Below, piece by piece: positions 14,459-15,888 of a stretch of DNA of 15,888 nucleotides. The stretch comes from Desulfobacterales bacterium HSG17 (GTDB taxonomy: Bacteria; Desulfobacterota; Desulfobacteria; Desulfobacterales; Desulfococcaceae). The stretch is from contig JAUCGD010000064.1 in NCBI GenBank assembly GCA_030377945.1, forward strand, positions 1 through 15,888. The letters are read 5' to 3'. Under the pieces are notes generated by a model. It was not told the DNA's origin. It searched no databases and saw nothing but the letters and a program-made list of their open reading frames with translations. Numbering within the stretch: position 1 is the first letter of the stretch; each line of letters opens with the position of its first letter. Position numbers and translations under genes: made by a program.

Positions 14459-14517
14459 GATCATATTTTTCACGAGATTGCTTTTTGTTTAAATTACCCA
14501 CCTATTCGAGATTGTAA
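14455..14517 (+). pseudogene. 20-codon stub downstream of lipoprotein B
   Basis: The ATG overlaps the lipoprotein B stop (ATGA), just as the phospholipase-like gene overlaps lipoprotein A, but the frame ends after 20 residues (MRSYFSRDCFLFKLPTYSRL). It is probably the site where a second partner gene started and was lost, or a chance frame. The 169 bases after it show no gene. Confidence 0.4.
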
Positions 14518-14686
14518 ATAATTTCTGATCAGAATTATCCAGTTTCCTTTACATCCCATATATTGTGGCAACAGTTTTCCAGCTATCGGGCAAACTGCTT
14601 GCCAATTCCTTGTCCCGCCGACTATTCAAATTCAGTGATACATCGTCAAGACAATGGTGACCAAATAATTTTTGTGATGCCAAAAC

Positions 14687-14959
14687 TTAAATGGCATCTT
14701 TAAGATTTTTCCCAGGTTTGAATTTAACTGCATTAGATGCTTTGATTTTTATTTCCTCACCGGTTTGGGGGTTTCGACCTTTGCGGGCTTTTCTGTGTAC
14801 TTTAGAAAAAGTTCCAAATCCGACCAAGGAAACCTTTCCGTCCTTTTTCTTGAGAGACTCTACAATGCCATCAACAAGGGATTTTATTGCTGTATCAGCA
14901 GCAGTTTTGGAAATCCCAGCATCTTTTGCCATTTGATCAATCAGTTCTGCTTTCGTCAT
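14687..14959 (-). CDS. HU-family DNA-binding protein
   Basis: 90 aa, exactly the family length. N-terminal helices MTKAELIDQMAKDAGISKTA and IKSLVDGIVESLKKKDGKVS, the signature VGFGTFSKVHRKARKGRNPQ (about 46-65) with the DNA-bending arm GRNPQTGEEIKIKAS, and a final FKPGKNLKDAI. Proteins of this family form dimers that coat and bend DNA in the nucleoid and assist site-specific recombination. AAAGGGG lies about 10 bases before the ATG. The stop TAA falls in the loop of a 7-bp hairpin (GATGCCA/TGGCATC, 14676-14698) that may act in termination, though it has no T run. Monocistronic. Whether it is a core or an island copy cannot be told. Confidence 0.97.
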   Translation of the reverse strand: MTKAELIDQMAKDAGISKTAADTAIKSLVDGIVESLKKKDGKVSLVGFGTFSKVHRKARKGRNPQTGEEIKIKASNAVKFKPGKNLKDAI

Positions 14960-15058
14960 GAAATAAACCCCTTTAAAATTATTTTGCTGTCACTTATCGT
15001 GTAACGGTGATGTTGTTATCGCTAATTCAGATATTGAGAAGTGCCGACTTATTATTGT

Positions 15059-15439
15059 TTATCCCGCTATAAGCCAAGCCTTGGCCGCTTCAACTGAAAA
15101 GAAAAATTTAAACAATAGCCCTGTACTCTGGTGCATAGAAAATACAAACCTCGTTTCTTTGGGAGGAGCGTTTTTTGGATCAATAACTGCCGCGACTTTG
15201 CATCCTTCAGGAAATAGCTCTTTTAAAAAAACTGCGAATTTCAATAAATCAACTTCCGTCGCATTTGTAACAATGGATTCTCGTTGATCTATCAGTGCCC
15301 GCAAAAATTTATTTTTTCTTAAAATATCATTATGTTGATTTGAAATTTTGATAGCATCTGCTTGGTGGACTTCACCAGTAACTTCGACCGCAACAATTGA
15401 TTCGGGTGGTGGATAAACTTTAAATTTTGCATTTAACAT
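15059..15439 (-). CDS. STAS/SpoIIAA-like domain protein
   Basis: 126 aa, soluble, single domain. Alternating strands and helices (ESIVAVEVTGEVHQADAIKI, then FLRALIDQRES, FAVFLKELFPEGCKVAAVID, RFVFSMHQSTG, and a closing FFFSVEAAKAWL). The closing F-S-x-E-A-A-x-x-W-L pattern and overall layout are typical of SpoIIAA-like/STAS proteins found as stand-alone genes in many proteobacteria. The start ATG at 15437-15439 has TAAGGT about 5 bases ahead. No partner kinase or anti-sigma factor adjoins it, so no partner-switching role can be claimed. It is on the same strand as HU, about 100 bp away, probably as a separate unit. Confidence 0.65.
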   Translation of the reverse strand: MLNAKFKVYPPPESIVAVEVTGEVHQADAIKISNQHNDILRKNKFLRALIDQRESIVTNATEVDLLKFAVFLKELFPEGCKVAAVIDPKNAPPKETRFVFSMHQSTGLLFKFFFSVEAAKAWLIAG

Positions 15440-15752
15440 TTTTACCTTAGGCGAAAGCCATCGAAAAAATCATGTAATTTTTTATTTATCCAGATATTCA
15501 AAGGGGCTTGAATTTATAGCATTTTAGTTTGACGTCTTCCAAAATAAATAACTGATCGCCACAATTTATTCAATTGTCGCTACAGACCGATTTAATCAAT
15601 TTGTCAAACTATCTAAGAAGAGAAGCTTCCTTGCCACGAGCATCCCTCGCCTTAAAATCAAAATAGGTGTAACATCGTCAACGATATGGTGACCCTATCA
15701 GATTTCAACTGAGGGCGTCAAAAAATTTACCCAATTATTTCAGGAGGTGCAT
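15440..15752. other. Intergenic region upstream of the recombinase fragment
   Basis: 313 AT-rich bases with no supported gene. Contains the hairpin GCCACAATT/TATTC/AATTGTCGC (15558-15580, one mismatch) and the motif ACATCGTCAACGATATGGTG followed by ACC at 15671-15693, of which an imperfect copy (19 of 23) lies at 14640-14662. Confidence 0.45.
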
Positions 15753-15888
15753 ATGCAAATCCAAAAAGCCGTAAACAGTTACCTTGATTATCACCGATTG
15801 AACTCGAAAAAAAAATACGATCCGGAATCATGAAAATCTGTTGTCCAAATTTTGTATTCAATTTGGAACCAGGGAACTCAAAACAATC
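15753..15888 (+). pseudogene. N-terminus of a tyrosine recombinase, frameshifted at an A9 run, cut by the right edge
   Basis: The ATG at 15753 has a perfect ribosome site (AGGAGG, 7 bases ahead) and starts MQIQKAVNSYLDYHRLNSKK, the usual SAM-like core-binding opening of XerC/D-type integrases. At the A9 run (15807-15815) the annotated frame goes to TGA (15831-15833), but the frame that removes one A reads KKNTIRNHENLLSKFCIQFG and TRELKTI to the window edge, exactly the expected family continuation. Either the gene is broken by a one-base insertion or slippage on the A9 run makes some full-length product. The catalytic part is outside the window. Confidence 0.78.

Noticed and set aside
14676..14698. 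Hairpin over the HU stop as a firm terminator
   Set aside because: A 7-bp stem but no T run after it on the minus strand; mentioned only as possible within the HU entry.
1..15888. CRISPR array, rRNA or complete tRNA
   Set aside because: No regularly spaced direct repeats, no rRNA-like sequence, and the only tRNA match lacks its 5' half.

Overview
The window looks like an accessory, decaying stretch of a bacterial chromosome. It most likely comes from a sulfate-reducer-type deltaproteobacterium (Desulfobacterota, Desulfobacterales-like). This is inferred from the style of the genes (soluble PAS kinase opening with a KPTYEELE / RVKELEE helix beside an Rcp1-like receiver, a very large propeller sensor kinase, many degraded recombinases and ISs), not from a marker gene. 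There is no rRNA, and the only tRNA sequence is a 3' fragment.

Layout. 1-1699 (minus): a soluble PAS-HisKA-HATPase kinase followed 14 bp later by a single-domain receiver that runs off the left edge. 1950-2663 (minus): an orphan periplasmic family-3 solute-binding-like protein. 2766-4255: a scrap yard holding a short dispersed repeat, an attC-like integron recombination site behind a truncated SnoaL/DUF4440-type gene, an internally deleted IS3-group element (3241-3843) with both ends intact, and a truncated IS200 transposase whose break is exactly the IS3 end. 4262-5237 (plus): a small conserved-looking gene and a tyrosine-recombinase remnant, each with an in-frame TAG. 5294-5389: the 3' part of tRNA-Arg(ACG) with its own terminator, the classic chromosomal scar of integration into a tRNA gene. 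The integrase next to it (5470-6603) and a catalytic-domain-only recombinase (6751-7341) begin the integrated island, which should extend to the right. 7366-7686: two related palindromes in the divergent control region and a likely structured small RNA with a terminator. 8193-11843 (minus): a 1216-aa hybrid of about 14 propeller blades, Y_Y_Y, one membrane helix, PAS and a NarX-like kinase. 12379-14517 (plus): a cluster of two paralogous lipoproteins alternating with zinc-phospholipase/nuclease-like genes, joined by ATGA overlaps; the paralogs share a 185-bp identical tract. 14687-15439 (minus): an HU protein and a STAS/SpoIIAA-like protein. The right edge begins another tyrosine recombinase, frameshifted at an A9 run.

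Most notable pattern: three genes are interrupted by an in-frame TAG after which a sensible reading frame continues, and a fourth ends in TAG with a short open tail. None of the nine clearly intact cellular or recombinase genes whose stop is visible, other than that fourth one, ends in TAG. This may be ordinary decay (TGG or CAG to TAG), or it may mean that TAG is read as an amino acid in this organism, since pyrrolysine decoding is known in some sulfate reducers. A genome-wide check would decide. The other unusual candidates are the operator/small-RNA module at 7366-7686 and the attC-like site at 2894-2953.
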